DNA of 64,000 nucleotides from CBFHWU01 sp965659665 (GCA_965659665.1 CBFHWU010000029.1:48388-112387), one strand, 5' to 3'; counted from the stretch's first letter, positions 8,782-19,043 are shown. Notes: generated from the sequence alone by a model not told the origin. Made by a program: numbers and translations.

Positions 8782-11157
8782 TTAGAACATATACTTTAAG
8801 CTAACATTGAATGATCTTGGATTACCGTAGTAATAACCATATTGTTGTAAGGCAGAGAAGTACTCTTCGTCTAATACATTATAAACGTTTACGCGCAATA
8901 GCATATCGTTAGATCCAGCATTAAACTTGTAGGTCATACCAAAATCCATAAGACCATATGAATCAAGTTTTTCCCCTTCATAACTTGTATTATCAATAGA
9001 AGCTCGAATTACATTGTTTACATTGATGTGACCATAGTGATCATCGTAAAAATTATATCTAAGGTCTAAAGAAAGCTGATCATTCATACTATAATCCATG
9101 CTTACTCCAAAAGAAGTTTGAGGAGCTCTCCCAACTTTAACTTCATTAATTTCTAAACTTCCACTTTCATCTAAACCAGTAACATCATTGGTGAGGCGGT
9201 AAGGAGTTTCCCCTTCGTAATTCCAGTTCCCCAATGAGGCAATTGCAGAGACAAAAAAGTCATTATTCACTTTGTAATCAACTTGTGCTTCGATTCCAGT
9301 GTGTACCTGAGTCACGTCAAATAGTCTGTAAAATAAATCCTCATCTGCTGCATTTTGAGTTGAAAAAGCAACGTATCGGTTACCCCAGTTGGTGTAGTAC
9401 CCATCAAGCATAACTCTTACATCATTATTTTCAAAACGATAACCAGCCTCAAAACCTAGAATTTCTTCGTTATCAACATCACCATCATTGATCCATGAGT
9501 TACTGTAACGAGAATCATCAATCAAACTTTCGAAGTAAGGCTGTCTTGAGTAGAAACCAGCATTAGCAAAAATTTGATGCTCATCGGCTAATTTGAATGA
9601 CAAACCTCCTTTTAAGTTATACCCTGTTTTGTGAATTTTTGTTGATTTGCCCATTCCATCACCATATCCTTCATGTCTTCCAGTTCTTTGATAGTTTTTA
9701 CCCGAGTAAGCACCTTGAACAAAAGCGGTGAAGTTATCCGTTGCATATTCCATTTGAGCAAATCCACCGAAATAATTAATGGTTTCAGAGTAATCACGAT
9801 CGTATCTTTGATCTTCATCAGCATAATTACCAAAGAAAGCGGCCCACGGATCAGCAGGGTAGCTTTTCGTTATTGTGTAACCATCTGGTCGGTCTCCCAT
9901 GCGGTAGTTGTCCGTATATCCATTAAGACCGTAAAAGTTAACAATTTGTCTAAAATGAGTTCCAGTATAGGTTCTGACATCGTAACCAATATTGAAAGTA
10001 AGTGGACCTCCGTTATCAAACTTAAGGTTAGAAATAGCGCCGTACCAGTCGTGAATATTCATAGAAGCTCTTCTTAAATAAAAACCACCATAACCCCCGT
10101 AACCGCTACTATCTGAATCAAGGATATTTCTATCTTCAATGCCTTCGAAGTCGATTTCTCTATTGTCTAATCTAATTCTTCCGTTACCTACTCCTCCGGT
10201 TCCACCACCGCGACCCCATGAGCCGTAAAGTACCGTTGATAAGTCATAGTCTTCATCAATGTTCCAATCCCAAGTTAAGTTAGCAACAGGCTTATGATAG
10301 AAATTTCTTCTTTCAGAATGCTCTTCTCCTTGGTAAACACCTCCATTAGAGTTAGCATCTTTGCCATACTCATCGAAATAACTCAAAGACTGAGAAAATG
10401 CTTGATGATGCCACTGTGGTGCACCCGTAAACATTAGGTTAAAGTTATGCGAACTGTTAGGTCTGAAACCTAAAGAGAAAAAATAAATTTGTCCTTGTGC
10501 TTTCGTGGACTTTGACCATTTTCTAGCACCTTGCCAATGATCAATCATCATGGAGAAAGATAAGCCACTATCGCTTATTCCAGTATTGTACCCAAGTGAA
10601 GTTTTGAAATATTCGTTTGATCCCACAACTTGTCTTAAGAATCCACCTCTTTTAGATTCCGTCGTTTTAGTAACAATATTGATAGTTCCACCTACTGAGG
10701 AGATCGCAAGTTTTGAAGAACCAAGACCCCTTTGTACTTGAACAGTTTGAGCTACATCAGCCATACCTGACCAATTTGACCAGTATACTAACCCATCTTC
10801 AACAGAGTTGATCGGTTGTCCGTTTAATAGAAGTGCAGTGTTGGCTTGATTAAAACCACGAGTAAAAACCTCAGCTTCACCGAAACCTCCAGCAGTACTT
10901 GCAACATAAATACCTGGAACCATCTTTAAAGTTTCAGCAAACTCGACATTTCCTGTACCTCTAAGTTCAAAATCCTCTGCTGTAAGTGTTGAAGCAGCAG
11001 AGGGAGTTTTCCTGTCTTCGGCAAGGTCAATAAAACCGCTACCTACAACAACAACCTCTTGAAGATCAACAGAAAGAAGAGAATCTTTAGGTTGCTCTTG
11101 TGCATAAGATGTTACCGCAAAAAGTGCAACAAATACAATAATAATTAAATTTTTCAT
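8782..11157 (-). CDS. TonB-dependent outer-membrane receptor
   Basis: This 791-residue protein has a signal peptide (residues 1-19, cut after SYA). Next comes a TonB-box-like segment, LQEVVVVGSGF, then the plug domain (about 50-165, with VPGIYVASTAGGFGEAEVFTRGF and SSVGGTINIVTKTT). A 22-strand-type barrel ends in the aromatic SLKYMF. Such receptors import iron complexes, vitamins or sugars using TonB energy. There is no carboxypeptidase-like N-terminal domain and no SusD partner, so it is not a SusC. Aspartate/tyrosine-rich loops and the plug resemble siderophore-type receptors, but the ligand cannot be read from sequence. It is separated from pgi by 89 AT-rich bases and is probably expressed alone. 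Confidence 0.9.
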   Translation of the reverse strand: MKNLIIIVFVALFAVTSYAQEQPKDSLLSVDLQEVVVVGSGFIDLAEDRKTPSAASTLTAEDFELRGTGNVEFAETLKMVPGIYVASTAGGFGEAEVFTRGFNQANTALLLNGQPINSVEDGLVYWSNWSGMADVAQTVQVQRGLGSSKLAISSVGGTINIVTKTTESKRGGFLRQVVGSNEYFKTSLGYNTGISDSGLSFSMMIDHWQGARKWSKSTKAQGQIYFFSLGFRPNSSHNFNLMFTGAPQWHHQAFSQSLSYFDEYGKDANSNGGVYQGEEHSERRNFYHKPVANLTWDWNIDEDYDLSTVLYGSWGRGGGTGGVGNGRIRLDNREIDFEGIEDRNILDSDSSGYGGYGGFYLRRASMNIHDWYGAISNLKFDNGGPLTFNIGYDVRTYTGTHFRQIVNFYGLNGYTDNYRMGDRPDGYTITKSYPADPWAAFFGNYADEDQRYDRDYSETINYFGGFAQMEYATDNFTAFVQGAYSGKNYQRTGRHEGYGDGMGKSTKIHKTGYNLKGGLSFKLADEHQIFANAGFYSRQPYFESLIDDSRYSNSWINDGDVDNEEILGFEAGYRFENNDVRVMLDGYYTNWGNRYVAFSTQNAADEDLFYRLFDVTQVHTGIEAQVDYKVNNDFFVSAIASLGNWNYEGETPYRLTNDVTGLDESGSLEINEVKVGRAPQTSFGVSMDYSMNDQLSLDLRYNFYDDHYGHINVNNVIRASIDNTSYEGEKLDSYGLMDFGMTYKFNAGSNDMLLRVNVYNVLDEEYFSALQQYGYYYGNPRSFNVSLKYMF

Positions 11158-11246
11158 GTGTAATGTTAATGATTAAATTTTTTACGAAATTATAATAAAA
11201 AATTATAGTAAATAATTTTATTTATTAAGATAAAATTAACATTTCA

Positions 11247-12878
11247 TCATTTTTGTTTATAGCGCCTTAGAAGTAGATCAGTTGAACTATCATGATTTGA
11301 TTTTTTATTTAGTTTCCATTCCTGCAAAATACTTGAGGCTAATTGTTTTCCAAGCTCCACTCCCCATTGGTCATAACTAAAAATATTCCAAATAACACCC
11401 TCTACAAAAATTTTGTGTTCATACATGGCAATAAGACTTCCTAAAGATTGGGGAGTTAATTTTTCAATCAAAAACGTGGTCGTAGGCTTATTGCCTTCAA
11501 AGACTTTGAAGGGAATTAAAGCTTCATTGACGGATCCTTTTTTTTGCATTTCACTACGTATTTCAGCTTCAGATTTGCCTTGCATTAAGGCTTCAGTTTG
11601 CGCAAAAAAATTAGCCATTAACTTGTCGTGATGATCCTGATTTCCGTGTAAAGAATGTTTAAATCCTATAAAATGAGCAGGAATTCGTTTGGTTCCTTGA
11701 TGGATTAATTGAAAAAAAGCGTGTTGCGCATTAGTTCCTGGCTCTCCCCAGATGATATTTCCGGTTTGGTAACCGACTCGTTTTCCATTTCGATCTACAC
11801 TTTTTCCATTACTTTCCATTATTCCTTGCTGTAGATAGGCTGCAAAGCGGTGTAAATATTGGGTGTAAGGAATAATGGCTTCACTTTCGGCCCCATAAAA
11901 ATTATTGTACCATATGGAAAGTAGAGCTAAAATCACGGGAATGTTTTTTTCAAAAGAAGATTCTTTAAAGTGCATATCCATTTCGTAGGCCCCATGTAAT
12001 AGTGATTCAAAATGATCGGGTCCAACGGCTAAAGCTATTGATAAACCTACAGCACTCCACAATGAAAAACGTCCTCCTACCCAATCGTTCATGGGAAATA
12101 CATTATTTGGATCAATGCCAAAAGCATCAATTTTTTCAAGATTTGTAGAAACCGCTACAAAGTGTTTGTCAACGGCTTGAACCCCCAATTGGTCTACCAA
12201 CCACTTTTTGGCGGTTGTTGCGTTGGACAAGGTTTCTTGAGTGGTAAAAGTTTTAGATACAATGACAAATAAAGTGGTTTCTGGATTTACTTTTTTAAGC
12301 ACTTCCATGACATGATCCCCATCGACATTTGAGATGTAGTGAAGCCCAAGATGATTTCGATAGTACCCCAATGCCTCGGTTACCATAGCAGGACCTAAAT
12401 CAGAGCCACCAATGCCAATATTGACCACGTCTGTGAACGATTTTCCCGAAACGCCTTTTGTAGTTCCTGAAATGATATTTTGTGCAAAACGTTTTATATG
12501 TGCCTTCACTTCGTGAACAGAGGAAACGATATCTTTTTCATCGACCAATATTTTGGATGATTTGGGTGTTCGAAGAGCCGTGTGTAATACTGATCTTTTT
12601 TCATTTTGATTAATGGGGCTGCCACTGAAATAATCGTTGATGGCTTGTTTCAGCTCACATTCTTGGGCTAAATCAATAAGTAGCTGAACAGTAGTTGAGT
12701 TAATGTTATTTTTGGAATAGTCAACATAAAAATCATTCCAGCTCAATGAAAATTCTGAGGATCGACCAGGGTTTTTTTTAAATAATGCTTGAAGAGTTTG
12801 AGTGGAGAATTCATGATAGTGATCGACTAGTTTTTTCCAATTTTTAGTCTGAGTTGGGTTGTGGTTGGGTAGTGACAT
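11247..12878 (-). CDS. pgi: Glucose-6-phosphate isomerase
   Basis: This 543-residue cytosolic enzyme interconverts glucose-6-phosphate and fructose-6-phosphate. It carries the PGI signatures VNIGIGGSDLGPAM, VVSKTFTTQETL, NVFPMNDWVGGRFSLWSAVGL and WGVELGKQLA. The active-site Glu in YLQQGIMESNGKS and the His in KHSLHGNQDHH are also visible. It lies six bases after the M23 gene and probably shares its operon with M23 and DUF3108. Length is typical of the long bacterial form. Confidence 0.96.
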   Translation of the reverse strand: MSLPNHNPTQTKNWKKLVDHYHEFSTQTLQALFKKNPGRSSEFSLSWNDFYVDYSKNNINSTTVQLLIDLAQECELKQAINDYFSGSPINQNEKRSVLHTALRTPKSSKILVDEKDIVSSVHEVKAHIKRFAQNIISGTTKGVSGKSFTDVVNIGIGGSDLGPAMVTEALGYYRNHLGLHYISNVDGDHVMEVLKKVNPETTLFVIVSKTFTTQETLSNATTAKKWLVDQLGVQAVDKHFVAVSTNLEKIDAFGIDPNNVFPMNDWVGGRFSLWSAVGLSIALAVGPDHFESLLHGAYEMDMHFKESSFEKNIPVILALLSIWYNNFYGAESEAIIPYTQYLHRFAAYLQQGIMESNGKSVDRNGKRVGYQTGNIIWGEPGTNAQHAFFQLIHQGTKRIPAHFIGFKHSLHGNQDHHDKLMANFFAQTEALMQGKSEAEIRSEMQKKGSVNEALIPFKVFEGNKPTTTFLIEKLTPQSLGSLIAMYEHKIFVEGVIWNIFSYDQWGVELGKQLASSILQEWKLNKKSNHDSSTDLLLRRYKQK

Positions 12879-12884
12879 TTTATG

Positions 12885-14120
12885 TTAGTTATTTTTTTCG
12901 GATTCAAAGGGTATACAATCGAGTTGTTTTTTCCAAGGGGTCATATAATTCAAATATTGAATTTTCAGGCTATCATCAATAGGTTTAGCTTCGGGTAGTT
13001 TTTGTCGAAAAGGATCAACTTGCAATCCGTTCTTCCAAAAACGATAGCACACATGAGGGCCAGAGGTGTTTCCTGTAAGACCAACGGTACCAATGTACTC
13101 ACCTTGTTCAACGAATTGTCCCACTTTAACGCCTCTTTTTTTCATGTGTAAGTATTGGGTTTGATAGGTTCCATTATGTCGGATTGTGACATAATTTCCA
13201 TTACCTCTAGTATAGCTGGATTTCACAACTGTTCCGTTGGCAGTAGCACGAATAGGTGTACCTACAGGAGCAGCAAAATCAGTTCCATAATGGGGTTTTA
13301 CACGCCCATAATAGGCAATTTTTCTTCTTTTATTGTATCTCGACGATATTCTAGAAAACTGAACGGGAGATTGTAGAAAAGCGCGTCTAAGATTTTTCCC
13401 ATTTTCATCAAAATATTCGGAAATTCCACGAATGGAGTCTGATTCAAATTCAATGGCGTAGTACGGATTCCCACGGTGTTCAAAGTAAGCGGCATGAATA
13501 CGATTGTGCCCCACAAAAATAGAGTCGTCAACAAATTTTTGGGTATAAATCACCTTGAATCGATCTCCTTTTTCTAGTCGAAAGAAATCTATACTCCATG
13601 CGTATAGGTCAGATAAATCATAACCAATTAGCTGATTTAGTCCTTGGTCTTGGAGAGTTTTTGATAATGAACTCTCAATAATTCCACTGGCTTCAAATTC
13701 CAATAAACGAACTTTTTTTTGACCTTTTGATGCCCATAAAGAATCCTTCAAAGCAACGATTACATAATCAATGGCAGAGGGTTGATATATAAAGAATTCA
13801 GGTTCTTGAAGAGAATCTTTAGATATTAAAAAAGTGAAAGGGTTACCAATTTGAATTTTTCTAAAATTAAAAGTCTTTTTAGCCACTTCGTTAATAGCGT
13901 AAATCTTGGGATATGAAAGTCCATTTTTTTCTAAGATTTGACCAAAACTATTCCCTCGTTGAACGGTATCACGAACTACGTGATAATTATTTAGTTGAAA
14001 TCCAAATTCTTCAATAATTATGGGTTCTGGTTCTTGAAAATCAATTTCTTTTTGCCTATTGTTTTGGCAGGAACAAAGGACAAATAAAAGAAATGAAAGG
14101 CAAAAAAAAGGATTAGTCAT
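12885..14120 (-). CDS. M23-family metallopeptidase lipoprotein
   Basis: This 411-residue envelope protein is of the type that trims peptidoglycan cross-links. The ATG at 14120 overlaps the DUF3108 stop by eight bases and gives a clean lipoprotein signal ending in LCSC. A LysM/OapA-like middle region is followed by the M23 domain near the C-terminus. The first metal motif, HYGTDF (HxGxD), and the YLHM histidine are present. The last motif, usually HxH, reads GPHVCYRF, so Cys replaces the second His. The same change occurs, as far as I recall, in other Bacteroidota members, so it may be a lineage variant rather than a dead enzyme. Activity is therefore uncertain. Confidence 0.88.
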   Translation of the reverse strand: MTNPFFCLSFLLFVLCSCQNNRQKEIDFQEPEPIIIEEFGFQLNNYHVVRDTVQRGNSFGQILEKNGLSYPKIYAINEVAKKTFNFRKIQIGNPFTFLISKDSLQEPEFFIYQPSAIDYVIVALKDSLWASKGQKKVRLLEFEASGIIESSLSKTLQDQGLNQLIGYDLSDLYAWSIDFFRLEKGDRFKVIYTQKFVDDSIFVGHNRIHAAYFEHRGNPYYAIEFESDSIRGISEYFDENGKNLRRAFLQSPVQFSRISSRYNKRRKIAYYGRVKPHYGTDFAAPVGTPIRATANGTVVKSSYTRGNGNYVTIRHNGTYQTQYLHMKKRGVKVGQFVEQGEYIGTVGLTGNTSGPHVCYRFWKNGLQVDPFRQKLPEAKPIDDSLKIQYLNYMTPWKKQLDCIPFESEKNN

Positions 14121-14940
14121 CCACCAAAATTTTAAAAGGATGTTTAAGTCCACTAAAAGCATCTAGATCAGCATCTAAAGAACCCACGCTTAGGCTAGCT
14201 TCGATACGGATAGGGATTTTATTCTTATCATTAGTGACCCAAATGGTAAGACTTTCATCGCCTTTAAACACTCTACCTGATTGTACGTAGGGTCTAAACT
14301 TTAGGCATTCAACTTTTCCAAACTTCGTATTGATCACATCATAGGTTAAAAATTTCATTCGAAACTTGTAATTTGATTCATCAAAAAACATATTAATATC
14401 TACGTATTCTCCAGGTTGAATATGATCCACATCAAAATGATTACGCAAAAAATAAAATGCCGACATCATATCCTGAACATAAGGAGCGGTGTCAAAGGAT
14501 TTTTTTGTCTTTTTTTTAATGTTATGTACAAGAGCTTTTCCATTTTCTTTATCGAAATCAATAGTTAAGTTTTTGGTGTAACCTCCTTCATTAATATTTC
14601 GAATAAAATGAACGGGAGAAACTATCCCTTTTTCGAAATAGGAATCATAGTAATCATCAACTTTAAAAAATAATCGGGCTAAACCTGTTGTTCTGCCAAT
14701 TCCACTAGCATGTAAAAGTGTTTTTCCATTACGTTGTACTTCATCAAGTTTAAGAGTTGCAAAGCTTGCATTAAAAATACCATAGTGAATTCTAAAGCGA
14801 AACCATTCTCCGGATTGAAAAGCATCACGTACTTTTGTAGAAAATTTAATTCTCTTAGATAGGCTGTCGTCCACTTTCTCTTGACTAAAAGAGGATATAC
14901 TTATCAAAAAAAAGAAAAGAGTCAAATACTTTAACCTCAT
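14113..14940 (-). CDS. DUF3108 domain envelope protein
   Basis: This 275-residue exported protein has a signal peptide (residues 1-19, ending SSFSQ). The remainder is a beta-rich DUF3108 domain, with the usual RFRIHYGIFNAS start, repeated FxKVDDYYDSYFEKG-type strands and LTIWVTNDKNKIPIRIE. The function of the family is unknown; structure-based proposals compare it with LolA-like lipid-binding folds. It overlaps the M23 gene by eight bases (ATGACTAA) and both are exported, which suggests a shared envelope role. A promoter box lies eight bases upstream. Confidence 0.85.
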   Translation of the reverse strand: MRLKYLTLFFFLISISSFSQEKVDDSLSKRIKFSTKVRDAFQSGEWFRFRIHYGIFNASFATLKLDEVQRNGKTLLHASGIGRTTGLARLFFKVDDYYDSYFEKGIVSPVHFIRNINEGGYTKNLTIDFDKENGKALVHNIKKKTKKSFDTAPYVQDMMSAFYFLRNHFDVDHIQPGEYVDINMFFDESNYKFRMKFLTYDVINTKFGKVECLKFRPYVQSGRVFKGDESLTIWVTNDKNKIPIRIEASLSVGSLDADLDAFSGLKHPFKILVDD

Positions 14941-14947
14941 ATTGAAA

Positions 14948-14955
14948 CAAAAATA
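14948..14955 (-). promoter_or_regulatory. -7 box before DUF3108-M23-pgi
   Basis: The minus strand reads TATTTTTG, an exact TAnnTTTG match. A TTG lies 23 bases upstream, slightly too far for the usual 19-21. Because the ATG at 14940 is only seven bases away, the mRNA would be nearly leaderless. Confidence 0.45.
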
Positions 14956-14989
14956 CTAAAATAAGAACGTTTTAATATCAATCAAATTG

Positions 14990-17203
14990 TTAAAACCACC
15001 AACCTGCATTAAAGAAAACCACAGGTTGTTTATTTTCAGGACTATATGACCATGTGAGTTCTATTGGGCCAAAAAATGTTTCTAAACCATATCCTATTCC
15101 ATATCCAGTGTACTCGGGGGTTTTAAACCAACTCCCATCATTAAAAAGGTCATCTTTGGCTAATGAAATATTTGAAGTAAATTTAATATGGTGCTTTGGT
15201 CGAAATTCAAAATCTAAATAAAAACTGGATTTTAAAAAACTATTCCCTCCAAAAGAATTTGGTTCATATCCCATAAAAGGGATATAATTGTTGAAATAAT
15301 GATTTCCATAACCTCCCAATAAAAAATCAAAGCTATTCACATCATTTCCATGTAAAGTAAACCCTCCTGAGAAGAAATGACTAAGGTTTAATTTTTTTGA
15401 TAAAGGAAAGGTAAAACCAAAACTAGCTTGGGCAATGGCGAAGGATTCAAAATTTCGGTTGAACCGAGAAGAATTTTCACTAAAATAAACTTTAAAGTTA
15501 CCATTAAAAAACCCCCCTGATGTTGGGTAAAAAATATCATCTCTTGAATCAAAATTTAGAAACCCATAAGAGTTGAAATAGTCAGAATCTTCAATGAAAA
15601 TAAACGTATTATCATTCAGATCGGCTACAGTTGTTCTAAGAATGTGTTTTTCGTGAGACATTCCAGCACCAAATCGTATTTTTTGATTGATTAACGTTTC
15701 AATATAAAAGGAGTTTTCCTGTGTATACACGTTCATTTCCGTCTTGTTATCTGACTCAAGCTCAGCAGGAACATTTCTTAAGATATTTAAATCAAAGTCA
15801 CTTACAAATTGATTGAGTTTAGCGCTCAATCCGATACTCCAATAATACCCTTTATCTATAAAATAATTAAAATCATATCTAAAATTATCTCCAATGATAA
15901 AGTCCATGGATAACTCATCATTTTTTAGCATAAACTGTTTTCGAGTCATATTAAGAAGAACGGAACTTCGATATAAATCATCAAAGTGAACTCCGATGCG
16001 TAGGCTGGTGTGGTGTGAAACTTCTTTGAGATCAAGATAAAGATTATTTTCATTGTTTTCCTTGACAAAGGTATATCTAAAACTTTCAAAGTTTTGTGTG
16101 GCAGCTAAGTTGGTCATTCCTGCTTTAATTTTTTCATAGGTAAGAATTCCTGGGGTGGTAAGGCGAAGCTTACCCTTGATATAGTTTTTTTTAAAATGAG
16201 CTAAATTATTGACTTTAACAGCGTCTATATAAACCGATTGGGCAAGATCAATTTCCTTTCTTTTTGTGTGAGGTTTTTGTTTTTTGGCTAGAGTTTCTAA
16301 AAGACTTTGTTGTTGTAACGCCGCCGTTTCTCCAGCAGCAATGAGTTCCTCTTTAGCGTCAAAGGATAATATTCCATATTCCTCTATATTGGGATTGATA
16401 TAGATATCTGTTTCTTCTCTTTTTCGTTGCATATCATCATAGGTTTCAAAGGCACTTAATTGAATTAAAATATCAGACAAAGTTTTAATTTCATTTTGTT
16501 TCATTAACCCTGATTGTACATCGAGTCCAATGATAACATCGACGTTTTTAGTATTCATATGATCAATGGGATAATTATCTGAAATTCCACCATCAACATA
16601 CAGTTGATCATCTATTGCCACAGGAGAAAACAAAGTGGGTAGGGCTAAACTTGCGTTGATACTTAAGGGTAAAGAACCTGATTCAAAAATATGGAGTTTG
16701 CCTGTTTCAAGATTAGTGGCACTACAATAAAAAGGAATAGGTAATTCATCAAATCCATTACTTTTTCGAGCGTGATCAAAAAGTTGAACCATTAATCCGT
16801 ATATATTTTGCCCTCTGGAAAGGGAATGAGGAAATCGAATTTTAAATCCAGTGAAAGGAAACGTCAACGCATATCGTTCACTGTTATATTTGTCAGGAAA
16901 AGATTTGTATTTTCTAGGAAATTCATCTGAAATAATAGCCCTTAGATCGTTGTCTAAAAGGAATTGTTCAATTTGTTTTGCGGAATATCCATAAGCATAC
17001 AACCCACCAACAAGTGCCCCCATGCTAGATCCTCCAATATAATCGATACGAATACCGGCTTCTTCAATGATTTTGAGTGCTCCAACATGAGCCATTCCCT
17101 TGGCTCCTCCTCCGCTCAAAACTAATCCGACCCGAATATCACTTGACTGAGCAATTGCAGATGCGGTAAGGATTAAAATCAAAGTCGTAATTAAAGTTTT
17201 CAT
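14990..17203 (-). CDS. Patatin-like phospholipase with POTRA and outer-membrane barrel
   Basis: This 737-residue protein combines a signal peptide (1-18), a patatin domain (about 24-230), a POTRA-like segment (about 310-390) and a BamA/TpsB-type 16-strand barrel ending in NAGWWF. The catalytic dyad is visible as Ser60 in GGSSMG, with the oxyanion motif GGGAKG at 31-36, and Asp203 in DGGISDN. This is the layout of PlpD-type (type Vd) secreted phospholipases, in which the barrel anchors or exports the lipase. Its start overlaps the uvrC stop by four bases (ATGA), so the two are co-translated. Substrate and final location are inferred. Confidence 0.92.
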   Translation of the reverse strand: MKTLITTLILILTASAIAQSSDIRVGLVLSGGGAKGMAHVGALKIIEEAGIRIDYIGGSSMGALVGGLYAYGYSAKQIEQFLLDNDLRAIISDEFPRKYKSFPDKYNSERYALTFPFTGFKIRFPHSLSRGQNIYGLMVQLFDHARKSNGFDELPIPFYCSATNLETGKLHIFESGSLPLSINASLALPTLFSPVAIDDQLYVDGGISDNYPIDHMNTKNVDVIIGLDVQSGLMKQNEIKTLSDILIQLSAFETYDDMQRKREETDIYINPNIEEYGILSFDAKEELIAAGETAALQQQSLLETLAKKQKPHTKRKEIDLAQSVYIDAVKVNNLAHFKKNYIKGKLRLTTPGILTYEKIKAGMTNLAATQNFESFRYTFVKENNENNLYLDLKEVSHHTSLRIGVHFDDLYRSSVLLNMTRKQFMLKNDELSMDFIIGDNFRYDFNYFIDKGYYWSIGLSAKLNQFVSDFDLNILRNVPAELESDNKTEMNVYTQENSFYIETLINQKIRFGAGMSHEKHILRTTVADLNDNTFIFIEDSDYFNSYGFLNFDSRDDIFYPTSGGFFNGNFKVYFSENSSRFNRNFESFAIAQASFGFTFPLSKKLNLSHFFSGGFTLHGNDVNSFDFLLGGYGNHYFNNYIPFMGYEPNSFGGNSFLKSSFYLDFEFRPKHHIKFTSNISLAKDDLFNDGSWFKTPEYTGYGIGYGLETFFGPIELTWSYSPENKQPVVFFNAGWWF

Positions 17204-18996
17204 GATTTAGGGTGTAAGTGATCAAAGATTTTTTTTCCTTTCGATACGCCTATTACAGCTTCTAACTCACTCAAAGAGGCTGCTTTGATACGTTTAACGG
17301 ATTTAAATCTCTTAAGCAGGTCAATGATTGATTTTTCACCAATGCCAGAAACACTCTCCAAATTTGATTGAATGGCATTATTTGAGCGTTTATTTCGATG
17401 TAATCGAACACTAAATCGGTGGGCTTCGTTTCGAAGTTGTTGAATTATTTTTAAGGACTCAGATCGCTTGTCTAAGTAAAGAGGAATCGGATCTTCTGGG
17501 AAATAAATTTCTTCTAATCGTTTGGCGATACCAATGATGGCAATAGTGCCTCTTAATCCTAGATCATCTAGGCTTTTTAGCGCTGCACTGAGTTGACCTT
17601 TTCCTCCGTCAATAATGATAAGTTGAGGAAGGGTTTGATTTTCGTCGAGCAAACGCCTATAACGCCTGAATACGACTTCCTCCATAGAAGCAAAATCATT
17701 GGCTCCCTCCACAGTTTTAATTCCGTAATGACGATATTCTTTTTTGTTGGGCTTTCCATTTCGAAAAACAACACAGGCTGCTACAGGGTGGGTTCCTTGA
17801 ATATTAGAATTGTCAAAACATTCAATGTGCCTAGGTTGAATATTTAATCTGAGGTCTTTTTGCATTTGACGCATAATGCGCTCAGTATGGCGATCGGGGT
17901 CGGTTATTTTGAGTTGTTTAAGTTGTTCCAAACGCATCATTTTCGCATTCTTTGTAGACAAATCTACCAAATGTTTTTTTTCCCCAATTTTTGGAACACT
18001 TACTTTTACTCCATTTTCTAGTACGATAGGGAATGGAGTAAACACTTCCTTGGAAGTTGAATGAAAACGTTGACGCATTTCGACCATTGCCATTTGTAAT
18101 ATATCCTCATCTCGTTCATCTAATTTCTTTTTTATTTCTGTGCTGTGAAAGCGTACAATCGATCCATAGGAAACCTGAAGAAAATTAATATACGCTGTTG
18201 TTTCATCTGAAACGATACTCCCCACATCTACCTCAGAAATAGATGAACTCACAACAGTTGATTTGGCTTGATATTGCTTCAGAAGTTCAAGTTTTTCTTT
18301 TTCTTTTTGTGCTTTTTCAAACTGTAGTTTTTGGGCAGCAATTTGCATATTGGACTTAAACCCTTCAGCGGCGCGCTTAAAATTTCCACGTAATAAGTCA
18401 CGAATTTGGTGAATATGCTCGAGATAACTATCTTCTTTTTGTTCTCCAACACATCCTCCCAAACAATTGCCAATGTGATATTCCAAACAAACTTTATACT
18501 TGCCGACCTCAATTTTTTCTTTATTCAGATCGTAATTACATGTTCGTAAAGGATAGAGTTCTTTTATAAACCCTAAAAATAGCCGAACAGTTTTGTAATT
18601 GGTAAAAGGACCAAAATATTCTGATCCGTCTTTTATAATTTTACGTGTAGTGAAAACCCTTGGAAAAGGTTCATTTTTTATACAAATCCATGGAAAAGTT
18701 TTGTCATCTCTAAGCAGTATGTTATATCTAGGTTGGTGCTCTTTAATAAGATTATTTTCTAAAATAAGCGCATCGGATTCTGAGGCTACAATGATGTGTT
18801 TCAGTGTATGAATATGGCGAACGAGTTGTTGTGTTTTCCGTGAATCAAGATTTTTTCGAAAATACGAAGTCACTCTTTTTTTCAGATTTTTAGCTTTACC
18901 TACATAAATGATGGTTCCATTGGAATCATAAAATTGATAAACACCTGGATTTTCGGGCAATGTTCGAATATGAAGTTTTAGAGAATCAGCGTGCAT
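17200..18996 (-). CDS. uvrC: UvrABC excinuclease subunit C
   Basis: This 598-residue nuclease makes both incisions in nucleotide excision repair. It has an N-terminal GIY-YIG domain (NPGVYQFYDSNGTIIYVGKA, residues 16-35), a Cys-containing segment near 158-185, and a UVR motif near 218-240. A RNase-H-like nuclease domain follows (IECFDNSNIQGTHPVA; IIDGGKGQL), then a C-terminal helix-hairpin-helix (VSGIGEKSIIDLLKRF). It is divergent from the folate cyclo-ligase gene and overlaps the patatin gene by four bases. Confidence 0.96.
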   Translation of the reverse strand: MHADSLKLHIRTLPENPGVYQFYDSNGTIIYVGKAKNLKKRVTSYFRKNLDSRKTQQLVRHIHTLKHIIVASESDALILENNLIKEHQPRYNILLRDDKTFPWICIKNEPFPRVFTTRKIIKDGSEYFGPFTNYKTVRLFLGFIKELYPLRTCNYDLNKEKIEVGKYKVCLEYHIGNCLGGCVGEQKEDSYLEHIHQIRDLLRGNFKRAAEGFKSNMQIAAQKLQFEKAQKEKEKLELLKQYQAKSTVVSSSISEVDVGSIVSDETTAYINFLQVSYGSIVRFHSTEIKKKLDERDEDILQMAMVEMRQRFHSTSKEVFTPFPIVLENGVKVSVPKIGEKKHLVDLSTKNAKMMRLEQLKQLKITDPDRHTERIMRQMQKDLRLNIQPRHIECFDNSNIQGTHPVAACVVFRNGKPNKKEYRHYGIKTVEGANDFASMEEVVFRRYRRLLDENQTLPQLIIIDGGKGQLSAALKSLDDLGLRGTIAIIGIAKRLEEIYFPEDPIPLYLDKRSESLKIIQQLRNEAHRFSVRLHRNKRSNNAIQSNLESVSGIGEKSIIDLLKRFKSVKRIKAASLSELEAVIGVSKGKKIFDHLHPKS

Positions 18997-19043
18997 GCTA
19001 CGAAAATAATTATTTTATTTGTTTGATTTGATATTCCAAGGAG

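Noticed and set aside
9673..10077. Plus-strand frame inside the TonB receptor gene
   Set aside because: It is a shadow of the receptor codons, with biased composition and no recognisable motifs.
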